The notes: generated by a model from the sequence alone, not told the origin. A stretch of DNA of 40,356 nucleotides from JAZLJD01 sp045617725 (GCA_045617725.1 JAZLJD010000058.1:1-40356), one strand, 5' to 3'. Shown: positions 23,439 to 32,603, counted from the first letter of the stretch. Numbers and translations: made by a program.

Positions 23439-24221
23439 CTATAAACGACCTAACTGCGTGCTCTGTTCCAGGGTGGTATCCACAGCCTGGATAATCTTCT
23501 GATTGGATTCATAAGCACGTGTGATGTTAATGAGCTGAACCATTTCATCTACGACATTCACATTGGAAGCTTCCAGATAACCGCTGAACACGGTGGCCTC
23601 TGCTTCCTTCATCGTAGCACCCTCAACCGGATGATAGTAATTCTCGCCAAAATGTTCGATGTAGTTGTAATCCTCGAAATCCGTGATGGCAAGTGTCGCT
23701 ATCGTCTCGCCGCCCTGTGCCAGAACACCGGCCGCATCGATGGAAGTTTCCTTCGTGGGATCCAGTTGAATCCGCTCCGTACCGCCATCTGCCGTACGGC
23801 CCAAAACAAAGTCTCCGTTGTCATTTACAAGGAAACCTTCCTTGGTAAGTGTGAACTGGCCGTCACGCGTATACATTTGTATCGTCTCGCCGGCCTTATT
23901 CGTATATTCAATGGTAAAGAAGCCCTTACCCGATAAAGCTAAATCGTATGTATTCTCCGTAATCTTAAAGGAGCCCTGTGTATAGTCCGTATAGTTCTCA
24001 CCAATCTTGACACCGGGTACCATATAGCCGACAGGAGCAGCACTTACAGCATCGGTCAAATCCTTGATGCGATAGGAAAGAAGTTCCTGAAATCCCTGTG
24101 CGGTAGAGCCTTCCTTCTTAAAGCCAACGGTAGCGGAATTCGCCAGGTTGTTCGTCAGGACATCCATTCTATGCTGTTCGTTAATCATGCCGGAATACGC
24201 GGTGTAAAGACCTTTAACCAT
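23439..24221 (-). CDS. flgF: Flagellar basal-body rod protein, FlgF/FlhO type
   Basis: The 260-residue rod protein begins MVKGLYTAYSGMINEQHRMD and shows LTNNLANSATVGFKKEG, the central ALSGKGFFTIEY and MYTRDGQFTL, and C-terminal YLEASNVNVVDEMVQLINI. It builds the proximal rod together with FlgG. It follows mbl by 22 bp with GGAGG before the ATG. Equivalent to flhO of B. subtilis by order and size; the F against G assignment rests on order rather than on diagnostic residues. Confidence 0.9.
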   Translation of the reverse strand: MVKGLYTAYSGMINEQHRMDVLTNNLANSATVGFKKEGSTAQGFQELLSYRIKDLTDAVSAAPVGYMVPGVKIGENYTDYTQGSFKITENTYDLALSGKGFFTIEYTNKAGETIQMYTRDGQFTLTKEGFLVNDNGDFVLGRTADGGTERIQLDPTKETSIDAAGVLAQGGETIATLAITDFEDYNYIEHFGENYYHPVEGATMKEAEATVFSGYLEASNVNVVDEMVQLINITRAYESNQKIIQAVDTTLEQSTQLGRL

Positions 24222-24243
24222 TCGGGCCTCCTATGAGTAGTAA

Positions 24244-25236
24244 TTATTCATCTCTGCTGCCGGAAAGATATTCAACATACTTACCGGTTCCGATGGCAAC
24301 ACAGGTCATGGGATCCTCGGCTGTCATCGTATTAATGCCCGTACGATTCTCAATCAAATCCTCAAGTCCGCGAAGGAGTGCACCACCACCGGTAAGAACA
24401 ATACCGCGTTCTGCGATATCGGCTGCCAGCTCGGGAGGAGTCTTCTCAAGCACCTTGTGGATTGCTTCAATAATCTGAGAAGTGGGCTCGCGGAGTGCTT
24501 CTTCCGTTTCCTCGGAGGACATCTTGATGGTTTTGGGAAGACCGGTAACCAGGTTACGTCCTCTTACATCCATATAGTCCACTTCGGGGCGCTTAAAAGC
24601 ACTGCCGATTCGAATCTTAATTTCTTCTGCCGTACGTTCACCGATCGCCAGGTTGTGCTGACGGCGAATGTAACGTACAAGCGCATCGTCAAAGTCATCT
24701 CCGGCAACCTTAACGGAAGTGGAAACTACCGTGCTGCCCAGTGAAATAACTGCAATATCGGAAGTACCACCACCGATATCTACGATCATATTACCGCAAG
24801 GTTTCGAAATATCGATACCTGCTCCGATGGCAGCTGCTATGGGCTCCTCAATAACGGAAACCTCTCTTGCTCCTGCCTGATAGGTAGCATCCTCAACCGC
24901 TTTCTTCTCTACTTCGGTAACGCCGGAAGGAACGCATACCGCAATACGGGGTTTACGGAAGGTCTTCTTGCCTAATGCCTTCTGGATGAAATATTTCATC
25001 ATCTTCTCCGTAACGGTATAGTCCGAGATAACGCCCTGACGAAGCGGACGAACTGCGGTGATGTTGCCGGGAGTACGACCCAGCATCAGTCTGGCGTCCT
25101 CTCCGATAGCTCTGATTTTATTCGTATCACGATCAAACGCAACAACGCTGGGCTCTTTTAATACGACGCCCTTTCCTCGAATATATACAAGGATGCTTGC
25201 GGTTCCCAAGTCAATTCCAATATCTGTGTACTGCAT
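24244..25236 (-). CDS. mbl: MreB/Mbl actin-like cell-shape protein
   Basis: MreB-family filaments guide sidewall peptidoglycan synthesis. The 330-residue protein has the phosphate-1 loop IGIDLGTASILVY, the EEPIAAAIGAG segment, phosphate-2 VDIGGGTSDIAVISLG and the adenosine motif GIVLTGGGALLRGL. It lacks the long insertions of true actin. The position directly before flgF-flgG, as in the Bacillus mbl-flhO-flhP operon, is the reason for calling it Mbl rather than MreB; no mreC or mreD is adjacent. A -10 element lies upstream. Confidence 0.93.
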   Translation of the reverse strand: MQYTDIGIDLGTASILVYIRGKGVVLKEPSVVAFDRDTNKIRAIGEDARLMLGRTPGNITAVRPLRQGVISDYTVTEKMMKYFIQKALGKKTFRKPRIAVCVPSGVTEVEKKAVEDATYQAGAREVSVIEEPIAAAIGAGIDISKPCGNMIVDIGGGTSDIAVISLGSTVVSTSVKVAGDDFDDALVRYIRRQHNLAIGERTAEEIKIRIGSAFKRPEVDYMDVRGRNLVTGLPKTIKMSSEETEEALREPTSQIIEAIHKVLEKTPPELAADIAERGIVLTGGGALLRGLEDLIENRTGINTMTAEDPMTCVAIGTGKYVEYLSGSRDE

Positions 25237-25289
25237 TTCTTTACCCTTTCCTAACGCATTTCAACCAATGCCTAAAATAATACTCAGTA

Positions 25290-25295
25290 ATTATA
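25290..25295 (-). promoter_or_regulatory. -10 element upstream of mbl
   Basis: Minus strand TATAAT, 53 bp before the ATG. The -35 region (TTTTCT, 25313-25318) is poor. No sigma-28-like flagellar promoter is seen here. Confidence 0.4.
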
Positions 25296-25328
25296 ACCGA
25301 AAGCGTTTCATTAGAAAAGGGGGATAAC

Positions 25329-25372
25329 AAAAAATGCATGGTAAGCTGAAAAACATCTGCTTCCCTGCATTT
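25329..25372 (-). terminator. Orphan terminator-like hairpin between mbl and the acyltransferase gene
   Basis: On the minus strand AAATGCA (25372-25366) pairs with TGCATTT (25338-25332), and inner pairs GG, AAGC and GA extend the stem with small mismatches. TTTTTT follows at 25334-25329. No minus-strand gene ends here; the 301-bp gap 25237-25537 otherwise holds only the two divergent promoters. Confidence 0.5.
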
Positions 25373-25454
25373 CTCAAAACATACTCCTTACGTTCACAAT
25401 ATTTATCGGTCTTTTTCGAATTTTCCTTAACTGCAAAAAAGTATTAAAAATTTA

Positions 25455-25483
25455 TTAACAAATATCCCCCTCTTATGTATAAT
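25455..25483 (+). promoter_or_regulatory. Promoter of the PlsC-like gene
   Basis: -35 TTAACA (25455-25460), 17-bp spacer, -10 TATAAT (25478-25483), 55 bp before the ATG. Confidence 0.65.
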
Positions 25484-25537
25484 ACTTTTTGAGTGCGTGA
25501 AAACGTAAATCAACTCACGTAAACAGAAAGGACGTCT

Positions 25538-26905
25538 ATGGCTAAATACTACAGACCCAAGTCCATTGATGATATGGTCCATTACGATATGCATCGTAAG
25601 CCTCAGCGTCAGTGGCGCATACTTTCCGTCGTTACCTGGTTAGGCAGTTTCATTCCTTTTTGGCTTGCCGGTGGCAAGGTAAAGCGTACCAATATGGAAG
25701 GCCTCAAACCCCCGTATCTGCTCCTCGGCAATCACAATGCTTTTACGGATTTTCAGGATGCTACGGTAGGTATCTTCCCACATCGTGCCAATTATATCGT
25801 CTCCATCGACGTTTACCCGGATCTGGGCTGGGTGCTTGAACCGCTCGGAGGCATCGCAACACGTAAGTTTACTACCGACACCACGCTGGTCAAGAGCATG
25901 ATGCGTTGTATCAAGAACGGTGACATCGTAATCATGTATCCGGAGGCCAGATACTCTTTTGCAGGGACTCCCTGTGTGCTTCCCCCGTCGGTCGGCAAGC
26001 TGGCCAAGCTCTTAAAGGTCCCCGTTGTCACTTTGGTAGCACATGGTAATCACATTAATCAGCCGCTGTGGAACTTAAGACAGCGCGGCTGGAAGAAACC
26101 GCAGTTCGAAATCAAGCAGTTACTGACCGCCGAGCAGGTAAAAGAATACAGTGTCGATGATATCAACCAGGCTCTGCGAGACGAATTCGATTACAACGAT
26201 TACGAATGGCAGTTACAGCACAAGATTAAGTGCACGAAGAAGTGGCGTGCGGAAGGTCTTCACAAAATTCTTTACCAGTGCCCGCATTGCAAGACCGAAT
26301 TTGAAATGTCTTCCAAGGGTCACGAGCTTACCTGCAATGCCTGTGGTAAGGTTTGGGATATGAGCATTTACGGACAGTTGAAAGCCGTTCGTATCGGCGA
26401 CACCGATTTGTCCGGTGACGAGAGTGCTACCGAATTCACCAAGATTCCCGATTGGTTCGAGTGGGAACGCAGCAATGTCCATGAGGAAGTCATGAGCGGC
26501 AGGTACTGCAGCAAGGGACGCGTCCGCGTGGATGACTGCCCCAGCAAGAAGGGCTATGTCCGAATGGGCGAGGGCGACTTCGTTCATGACTATACCGGAT
26601 TCCATGTAAACTTCAGCGGACCGTACGGTGATTTTGAATTCCACAATGAAGTAGCGGACAATTTCACCTGCCATATTGAGTACAACTTCCACAAGACGGG
26701 ACTCGATGCAATTTCCCTCAGTTCCCTGACGGATACGTATTTCCTCTACTCCTTAACCAAGGAGTTGTGTCCTGCCAAGGTATACTTTGCTACCGAGGAA
26801 TTGTATTTCAATTACTTCAAGCATGCCGGAACCATCAACGGCAAGCCGATTTCCCCGCATGTTCGGGACAACATGACACATCCAAAAACCGAATTCGGTT
26901 TCTAA
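25538..26905 (+). CDS. PlsC-like acyltransferase with zinc ribbon and extra C-terminal domain
   Basis: The N-terminal part (about residues 25-190) is a lysophospholipid acyltransferase domain with the HX4D catalytic pair (NHNAFTD, H66/D71) and a PEAR block (YPEARYSF, E136) in place of the usual EGTR. It probably acylates a glycerophosphate-type lipid at the membrane. A zinc ribbon follows (C248, C251, C266, C269; CPHC and CNAC) and then about 180 residues of a domain I do not recognise. At 455 residues it is about twice the size of ordinary PlsC. AGAAAGGA lies upstream of the ATG. It is a single-gene unit with its own promoter and a shared terminator. Confidence 0.85.
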   Translation: MAKYYRPKSIDDMVHYDMHRKPQRQWRILSVVTWLGSFIPFWLAGGKVKRTNMEGLKPPYLLLGNHNAFTDFQDATVGIFPHRANYIVSIDVYPDLGWVLEPLGGIATRKFTTDTTLVKSMMRCIKNGDIVIMYPEARYSFAGTPCVLPPSVGKLAKLLKVPVVTLVAHGNHINQPLWNLRQRGWKKPQFEIKQLLTAEQVKEYSVDDINQALRDEFDYNDYEWQLQHKIKCTKKWRAEGLHKILYQCPHCKTEFEMSSKGHELTCNACGKVWDMSIYGQLKAVRIGDTDLSGDESATEFTKIPDWFEWERSNVHEEVMSGRYCSKGRVRVDDCPSKKGYVRMGEGDFVHDYTGFHVNFSGPYGDFEFHNEVADNFTCHIEYNFHKTGLDAISLSSLTDTYFLYSLTKELCPAKVYFATEELYFNYFKHAGTINGKPISPHVRDNMTHPKTEFGF

Positions 26906-26910
26906 AAAAC

Positions 26911-26940
26911 AAGAGGCAGGTCATTTGGTACCTGCCTCTT
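26911..26940. terminator. Bidirectional terminator between convergent genes
   Basis: Perfect 11-bp stem AAGAGGCAGGT/ACCTGCCTCTT with an eight-base loop, A run before and T run after. It serves the PlsC-like gene and the GNAT-like gene reading toward it. Confidence 0.85.
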
Positions 26941-26941
26941 T

Positions 26942-27649
26942 TTATACTCTCTTGCGTTTTCTCTTCTCAATGGCGTCCAGTGTGTATCCAAGCCCGATTC
27001 CGACAACCAAGCCGATGGCACTGCACAGCACAAACGGAGAGAACCCGGACTCGCTCAATTCCAAGGTTTCCTTTAAGCGAACCGCATCGTAGATCCAGGC
27101 AATCAACACGCCCAGACACAGACCGGCCAAAAGGCCGATAGTCGTAAAGGAGAGCTTGGGAGCTTCCTGCTCGAACAGAATGCAGTAAGCGCTCTCCGGA
27201 TTGTTCTCATCCGGCTCAAGCATCCGAAATCCGAGACGTTCCAACAGCTTCCTGCCTTCCACATCCGAGATTTCATTCTTAATCCGGAGATAATAACAGC
27301 GACGATGTATGGTCTTGCCGCCCTCTTCAATCACGGCCGGGGTGTGAAAAATCCACTTTTTAATCATGGAAATTACTTCCTCTTCGATCTCCGGTGTCTT
27401 ATATTCATCCTCAATTCCGTAGCTGACAGCGGCTTCATGACGGGCATTCGGAATTCCGTAAAAGAGAACTCCTCCGATTACCGTCCCCGCATTCTCAACG
27501 GACCAGTAGGTATAAAAGGCACTGTTCTCCGGATTGTTGCGAACCTTACGGAGAATCTCGTTGTAAGCCATTCTGGCATTTCGATCCGGCAGACTGCTGA
27601 TATACTGATTCAGTTCTTCCTCACCAAAGGGGTGCATTGTAAGTTTCAT
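26942..27649 (-). CDS. GNAT-like protein with C-terminal membrane hairpin
   Basis: The first 160 or so residues of this 235-residue protein resemble a GNAT acetyltransferase fold: VIGGVLFYGI, then EAAVSYGIEDEYKTPEIEEE, and KLLERLGFRML near the end of the domain. The usual acetyl-CoA loop (R/Q-x2-G-x-G/A) is not evident, so activity is doubtful. Two membrane segments follow (IGLLAGLCLGVLIAWIYDAV and FVLCSAIGLVVGIGLGYTLD) and a basic tail KRKRKRV. A GTG at 27664 is also in frame, but ATG 27649 is more likely; ribosome-binding signals are weak for both. It lies 31 bp behind uvrA, probably on the same transcript. Substrate is unknown. Confidence 0.7.
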   Translation of the reverse strand: MKLTMHPFGEEELNQYISSLPDRNARMAYNEILRKVRNNPENSAFYTYWSVENAGTVIGGVLFYGIPNARHEAAVSYGIEDEYKTPEIEEEVISMIKKWIFHTPAVIEEGGKTIHRRCYYLRIKNEISDVEGRKLLERLGFRMLEPDENNPESAYCILFEQEAPKLSFTTIGLLAGLCLGVLIAWIYDAVRLKETLELSESGFSPFVLCSAIGLVVGIGLGYTLDAIEKRKRKRV

Positions 27650-27680
27650 TGTACCTGCTTTCACATCCTTAAGGATAAGC

Positions 27681-30539
27681 TTATAACATCTTCTTTAGGT
27701 AACGGCCCGTATAGGATACCTCACAGGCAGCCACTTCCTCCGGTGTACCGGTTGCAATTACGGTACCACCGCGGTCGCCGCCTTCGGGGCCCATATCAAT
27801 AATATAATCCGCCGTCTTGATGACATCAAGATTATGTTCAATGACTACCACGGTATTGCCGCCTTCTTTCAGACGCTTTAAAATGCCGATCAGTTTATTG
27901 ACATCGTCAAAATGCAGGCCCGTGGTCGGTTCATCCAGAATATAGATGGTATTGCCGGTACTGCGTTTGGACAGCTCGGTAGCAAGCTTCACACGCTGTG
28001 CCTCACCTCCCGACAACGTAGTGGACGGCTGGCCGAGGCGAATATATCCGAGGCCCACTTCCTGCAGGGTTTTTATTTTATTCAGGATAGCCGGTACATT
28101 CTCAAAAAACGTAACGGCTTCCTCTACCGTCATATTCAGGACATCGTAAATACTCTTGCCCTTGTACTTCACTTCCAGTGTCTCGCGATTGTATCTCTGT
28201 CCGTGGCATACCTCACAAGGCACGTACACATCCGGAAGGAAATGCATCTCTATCTTTATGATACCGTCACCGCTGCAGGCCTCGCAACGCCCGCCCTTAA
28301 CATTGAAGCTGAAGCGTCCCTTCTGGTAACCGCGTGACCTTGCATCCAGCGTACCTGCGAAAAGGTCTCGTATCATATCAAAAACACCGGTATACGTCGC
28401 AGGATTGGAACGGGGCGTGCGACCGATGGGAGACTGGTCAATATTGATGACCTTGTCCAGGGAATCCATGCCTTCCAGCGCCTCGTGGCGTCCCGGAATC
28501 ACACGCGCACGATTCAAATCATGCGCCAGTCGTTTATACAGAATTTCATTCACAAGAGAGGACTTACCGGAACCGGAAACACCGGTTACACAGGTCATAA
28601 CGCCCAGGGGAATCCGTACATCAATGTGTTTCAGATTATGTTCTTCCGCACCGCGTACCGTCAGAAAAGCCTTCGGTTCCATACGTTCCTTCGGTACCTC
28701 AATGCGAAGTGCTCCACTTAAATACCGGCCGGTAATGGATTCCGGAACCTTCATGATATCCTCCGCGGTTCCTGCGGCCACGAGCTTTCCACCATGCTCG
28801 CCGGCGCCCGGACCGATATCCACAACGTAATCCGCTGCCCGCATGGTATCCTCGTCATGCTCTACCACAATCAGGGTATTGCCAAGGTCCCTGAGTCGCT
28901 TCAGCGTCGCAATCAGTTTGTCATTGTCCCGCTGATGCAGGCCGATGGACGGCTCGTCCAGAATGTAGCAGACGCCCACCAAACCGGAACCAATCTGTGT
29001 CGCCAGACGTATACGCTGGGCCTCACCGCCGGAAAGAGAAGCGGTTGCACGGGATAAAGTCAGATAATCCAGTCCCACATCCTGCAGGAAATTCAATCTG
29101 GCACGAATCTCCTTAAGAAGCTGCTCCGCAATCATGTTCTGCTGTTCATTCAAAGCAAGCTCCGCAAAAAAGGAGCAGGCACGTCCAATCGGAAGGCAGG
29201 TTACTTCGTAAATGTTCATATCGCCGACCGTAACCGCAAGGGAATCCTTCTTGAGTCGCATACCACCGCATTCCGAGCAGGGTGCAATATTCATAAAGGT
29301 CTCCATGTCCTGCTTGGCCGAATCGGAAGCCGTCTCCCGATACTTACGCTGCATGTTCTCCACAAGACCCTCAAAGCGAATCGGATAATCCCCCTCGCCA
29401 CGCATGCCCTTATAATGAACCAGCACCTCGCGGTCAAACCCATGCATAAGCATATCACGAATGGATTCGGGGAGTTCCCCGTAAGGCGTATCCAGACTGA
29501 ACCCATATTCCCGGGCAAGAGCCTTCAGTATGGCATGCGAAAAACTACCGGCATCCTTTGAGGACTGCCAGCCGCTTGCAATAATGGCCCCCTCGGAAAT
29601 GCTGAGGCTGAAATCCGGAATCATAAGCTCCTCGGCGAATTCCATGGTGTAGCCCAAACCGTAGCAGGCCGGGCAGGCACCGAACGGATTGTTGAAGGAG
29701 AAGCTGCGGGGTTCTACCTCAGCAATCGAAATATCGCAATCCGGACAGGAAAAGCTCTGCGAAAAACTAAGCATCTCCCCACCGATTACATCCACAAGGA
29801 GCAGGCCCTCGGAAAGCTTCAGGGCATTCTCGACGGAATCGGAAAGACGGGACTGCAGGCCCTCCTTCACCACCAGTCGGTCGACAATAATCTCTATGTT
29901 GTGCTTTATATTTTTGTCCAACTTAATCTCTTCGGAGAGATCATAAAGATTCCCGTCAACACGAACACGGACATAACCGCTTCGGGACGCTCTCTCAAAG
30001 ATTTTGGAATGCTCACCCTTGCGACCTCGAACGACCGGGGAAAGGATTTGTATCTTCGTTCCCTCCGGAAGCTGCATGACACGGTCCACCATCTGGTCTA
30101 CCGTCTGCTTACTGATGACGCGACCGCAGTTCGGACAATGTACAATTCCGATCCGGGCATATAAAAGTCGCAGGTAGTCGTACAATTCCGTCACGGTACC
30201 AACCGTGGAACGGGGATTGCGGTTCGTGGACTTCTGGTCAATGGAAATCGCGGGGGAAAGACCTTCGATGCTCTCTACGTTCGGTTTCTCCATCTGTCCC
30301 AGGAACTGTCTCGCATAGGAAGAGATGGATTCCATGTAACGACGCTGTCCCTCGGCATAGATGGTGTCAAAAGCAAGAGAAGTCTTGCCGGAACCGGACA
30401 GTCCGGTAAAGACAACCAGCTTATTCCGTGGAACATCCAAATCCAGATTCTGCAAATTATTCTCACGGGCCCCCCGGATGCGAATGCATTCGGACGGCGG
30501 TGCTATATGGACATAATTATTCACTTTCTTGGGAGGCAT
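27681..30539 (-). CDS. uvrA: Excinuclease ABC subunit A
   Basis: UvrA finds bulky DNA lesions and hands them to UvrB in nucleotide excision repair. The 952-residue protein has two ABC ATPase halves: Walker A GLSGSGKTSLAFDT near residue 45 and GVSGSGKSSLVNEI near 655. Signatures are LSGGEAQRIRLA and LSGGEAQRVKLA. It has zinc-binding Cys sets (CPNCGRVI, CEACSGDG with CEVCHGQRY). Length equals the family norm. ATG 30539 has AAAGGAG six bases upstream. It is second in the uvrB-uvrA operon; hairpins occupy the 59-bp gap. Confidence 0.98.
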   Translation of the reverse strand: MPPKKVNNYVHIAPPSECIRIRGARENNLQNLDLDVPRNKLVVFTGLSGSGKTSLAFDTIYAEGQRRYMESISSYARQFLGQMEKPNVESIEGLSPAISIDQKSTNRNPRSTVGTVTELYDYLRLLYARIGIVHCPNCGRVISKQTVDQMVDRVMQLPEGTKIQILSPVVRGRKGEHSKIFERASRSGYVRVRVDGNLYDLSEEIKLDKNIKHNIEIIVDRLVVKEGLQSRLSDSVENALKLSEGLLLVDVIGGEMLSFSQSFSCPDCDISIAEVEPRSFSFNNPFGACPACYGLGYTMEFAEELMIPDFSLSISEGAIIASGWQSSKDAGSFSHAILKALAREYGFSLDTPYGELPESIRDMLMHGFDREVLVHYKGMRGEGDYPIRFEGLVENMQRKYRETASDSAKQDMETFMNIAPCSECGGMRLKKDSLAVTVGDMNIYEVTCLPIGRACSFFAELALNEQQNMIAEQLLKEIRARLNFLQDVGLDYLTLSRATASLSGGEAQRIRLATQIGSGLVGVCYILDEPSIGLHQRDNDKLIATLKRLRDLGNTLIVVEHDEDTMRAADYVVDIGPGAGEHGGKLVAAGTAEDIMKVPESITGRYLSGALRIEVPKERMEPKAFLTVRGAEEHNLKHIDVRIPLGVMTCVTGVSGSGKSSLVNEILYKRLAHDLNRARVIPGRHEALEGMDSLDKVINIDQSPIGRTPRSNPATYTGVFDMIRDLFAGTLDARSRGYQKGRFSFNVKGGRCEACSGDGIIKIEMHFLPDVYVPCEVCHGQRYNRETLEVKYKGKSIYDVLNMTVEEAVTFFENVPAILNKIKTLQEVGLGYIRLGQPSTTLSGGEAQRVKLATELSKRSTGNTIYILDEPTTGLHFDDVNKLIGILKRLKEGGNTVVVIEHNLDVIKTADYIIDMGPEGGDRGGTVIATGTPEEVAACEVSYTGRYLKKML

Positions 30540-30553
30540 ATCAATCTCCTTTC

Positions 30554-30599
30554 GGCCTTGGATTCACCAAGGCCTGCAGCCCAGGCACCAAAGGTGCCT
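30554..30599 (-). other. Two hairpins in the uvrB-uvrA gap
   Basis: GGCCTTGG/CCAAGGCC (30554-30561, 30567-30574; five-base loop) and AGGCACC/GGTGCCT (30583-30589, 30593-30599; three-base loop). The second one touches the uvrB stop codon. Neither has a T run on the minus strand, so they do not look like terminators; an mRNA stability or processing role is possible. Confidence 0.6.
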
Positions 30600-32578
30600 C
30601 AGCCTTTCAGTATCTTTATCATTTCATTCATACGATCGCGAAGCTCAGCTGCACTCTCGAAATCAAGATTCAGGGCAGCCTTCTGCATCTGTGCCTTAGT
30701 CTGGTCAATCAGGACAGAAAGCTCCTGATCCGACATGGACTCATACGTCTTCTTAAAATGTGTCTTCTCTTTGTCGATCGTCTTGGAAATCGTAATCAGT
30801 TCACGAACCGCTTTCTTTATGGTCTGCGGCACAATTCCGTGTTCCTGATTATAAGCCATCTGAATCTCACGACGACGATTCGTCTCGGAAATGGCCCGGC
30901 TCATGGAATCCGTCATGTGATCGGCATACATGACAACATGACCCTCCGAATTACGGGCCGCACGGCCGATGGTCTGAATCAAACTGGTTTCCGAACGCAG
31001 GAAGCCCTCTTTATCAGCATCCAGAATGGCAACCAGCGATACCTCCGGTATATCCAGACCCTCTCGCAAAAGATTAATGCCGACAAGAACATCGAATTGG
31101 TTCAGTCGCATATCACGGATAATCTCAGCCCGCTCCATGGTATCAACATCCGAATGCAGGTAGCGAACCCGAATCCCCACTTCATCCAGATACTTCGTAA
31201 GGTCCTCTGCCATACGCTTCGTAAGGGTCGTCACCATAACCTTGAACCCGCGTTCCGTCTCCTTATGAATACGACTGATTAAATCGTCAATCTGTCCTTC
31301 AATCGGGCAGACCGTAACCTCCGGATCCAGGAGCCCGGTCGGTCTGATAATCTGACTGGCGCGCAACAGCTCGTGATCTGCCTCATATTGAGAAGGGGTT
31401 GCACTGACAAAAAGAATCTGGTCGATACGACTCTCAAATTCCTCAAAGCAAAGCGGTCTGTTGTCCAGTGCCGACGGCAGTCTGAAGCCGTAATCCACCA
31501 GCGTCGTCTTACGGGAACGGTCGCCTGCATGCATGGCACGAATCTGGGGAATCGTAATATGTGACTCATCGATAATCATCAGATAATCTTCATTAAAATA
31601 GTCCAAAAGGCAATGCGGAGGATCCCCCGGCTTGCCGCCCGTGAGCGGCCGCGAGTAATTCTCTATTCCGCTGCAGAAGCCCGTCTCACGCAGCATCTCC
31701 ACATCAAAAGAGGTCCTCTCCCGAATACGCTGGGCTTCGATCAGCTTGTCCTCCGACTTGAAATACCGGACACGCTCCTCCATCTCCTCCTCGATGGCAC
31801 GGCAGGCTTCCATGATGCGTTCGGGAGCAACGACATAGTGGGAAGCCGGGAAGACGGTAACATGCTCAAGCTCTCTGAGAGGGCGTCCGGTTACATAGTC
31901 AATCTCGCTGATACGGTCTATCTCATCTCCGAAGAATTCCACACGAAGCAGAATATCCCCGCCCTGCGCCGGATTGATTTCAATCACATCCCCGCGTACG
32001 CGGAAATTGCAGCGGTCGATATCGATATCGTTTCGGGTATACTGAATCTCCACCAGCCCGCGAATCACGGCATCCCGGTCCATCTGCATACCGGGCCGAA
32101 GTGAAAGACGCATGTGCTGGTAATCATCCGGATCGCCCAAGCCGTAAATACAGGATACGGATGCAATCACAATCACATCCCTTCGTTCGGTAAGCGACGC
32201 CGTTGCGGAAAGACGTAATCGGTCAATCTCCTCGTTGATATCGGAATCCTTGTCTATATAAGTATCAGTCGCGGGAACATACGCCTCCGGCTGATAATAA
32301 TCGTAGTAGGATACAAAATACTCCACCGCATTCTCGGGAAAGAATTCCTTCATCTCACTGTAGAGCTGTGCTGCCAGTGTCTTGTTGTGCGAGATGATAA
32401 TGGTGGGTTTATTCAGTTTCTCTATGACACAGGCCATGGTAAAGGTCTTGCCGGAGCCCGTAACACCCATCAGGGTTTCAGCCTGGTTTCCGGCACGAAA
32501 GCCTTCCACAAGTGCATCCACCGCCTGGGGCTGATCGCCCGTGGGCTTAAATTCGGAATGTAATACAAAACGATCCAT
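30599..32578 (-). CDS. uvrB: Excinuclease ABC subunit B
   Basis: UvrB verifies damage and positions the UvrC nuclease. The 659-residue protein starts MDRFVLHSEFKPTGDQPQAV. It has Walker A GVTGSGKTFT near 38-47, the damage-probing beta-hairpin region YYDYYQPEAYVPATDTYIDKD (residues about 90-111), helicase motif VDYGFRLPSALDNRPL, and QTIGRAARN. The C-terminal UVR domain that binds UvrC is present (QKAALNLDFESAAELRDRM). GGAGG is five bases before the ATG. uvrC is not in the window. Confidence 0.98.
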   Translation of the reverse strand: MDRFVLHSEFKPTGDQPQAVDALVEGFRAGNQAETLMGVTGSGKTFTMACVIEKLNKPTIIISHNKTLAAQLYSEMKEFFPENAVEYFVSYYDYYQPEAYVPATDTYIDKDSDINEEIDRLRLSATASLTERRDVIVIASVSCIYGLGDPDDYQHMRLSLRPGMQMDRDAVIRGLVEIQYTRNDIDIDRCNFRVRGDVIEINPAQGGDILLRVEFFGDEIDRISEIDYVTGRPLRELEHVTVFPASHYVVAPERIMEACRAIEEEMEERVRYFKSEDKLIEAQRIRERTSFDVEMLRETGFCSGIENYSRPLTGGKPGDPPHCLLDYFNEDYLMIIDESHITIPQIRAMHAGDRSRKTTLVDYGFRLPSALDNRPLCFEEFESRIDQILFVSATPSQYEADHELLRASQIIRPTGLLDPEVTVCPIEGQIDDLISRIHKETERGFKVMVTTLTKRMAEDLTKYLDEVGIRVRYLHSDVDTMERAEIIRDMRLNQFDVLVGINLLREGLDIPEVSLVAILDADKEGFLRSETSLIQTIGRAARNSEGHVVMYADHMTDSMSRAISETNRRREIQMAYNQEHGIVPQTIKKAVRELITISKTIDKEKTHFKKTYESMSDQELSVLIDQTKAQMQKAALNLDFESAAELRDRMNEMIKILKG

Positions 32579-32603
32579 AACATCCTCCGTTTACAGTACG
32601 CTG

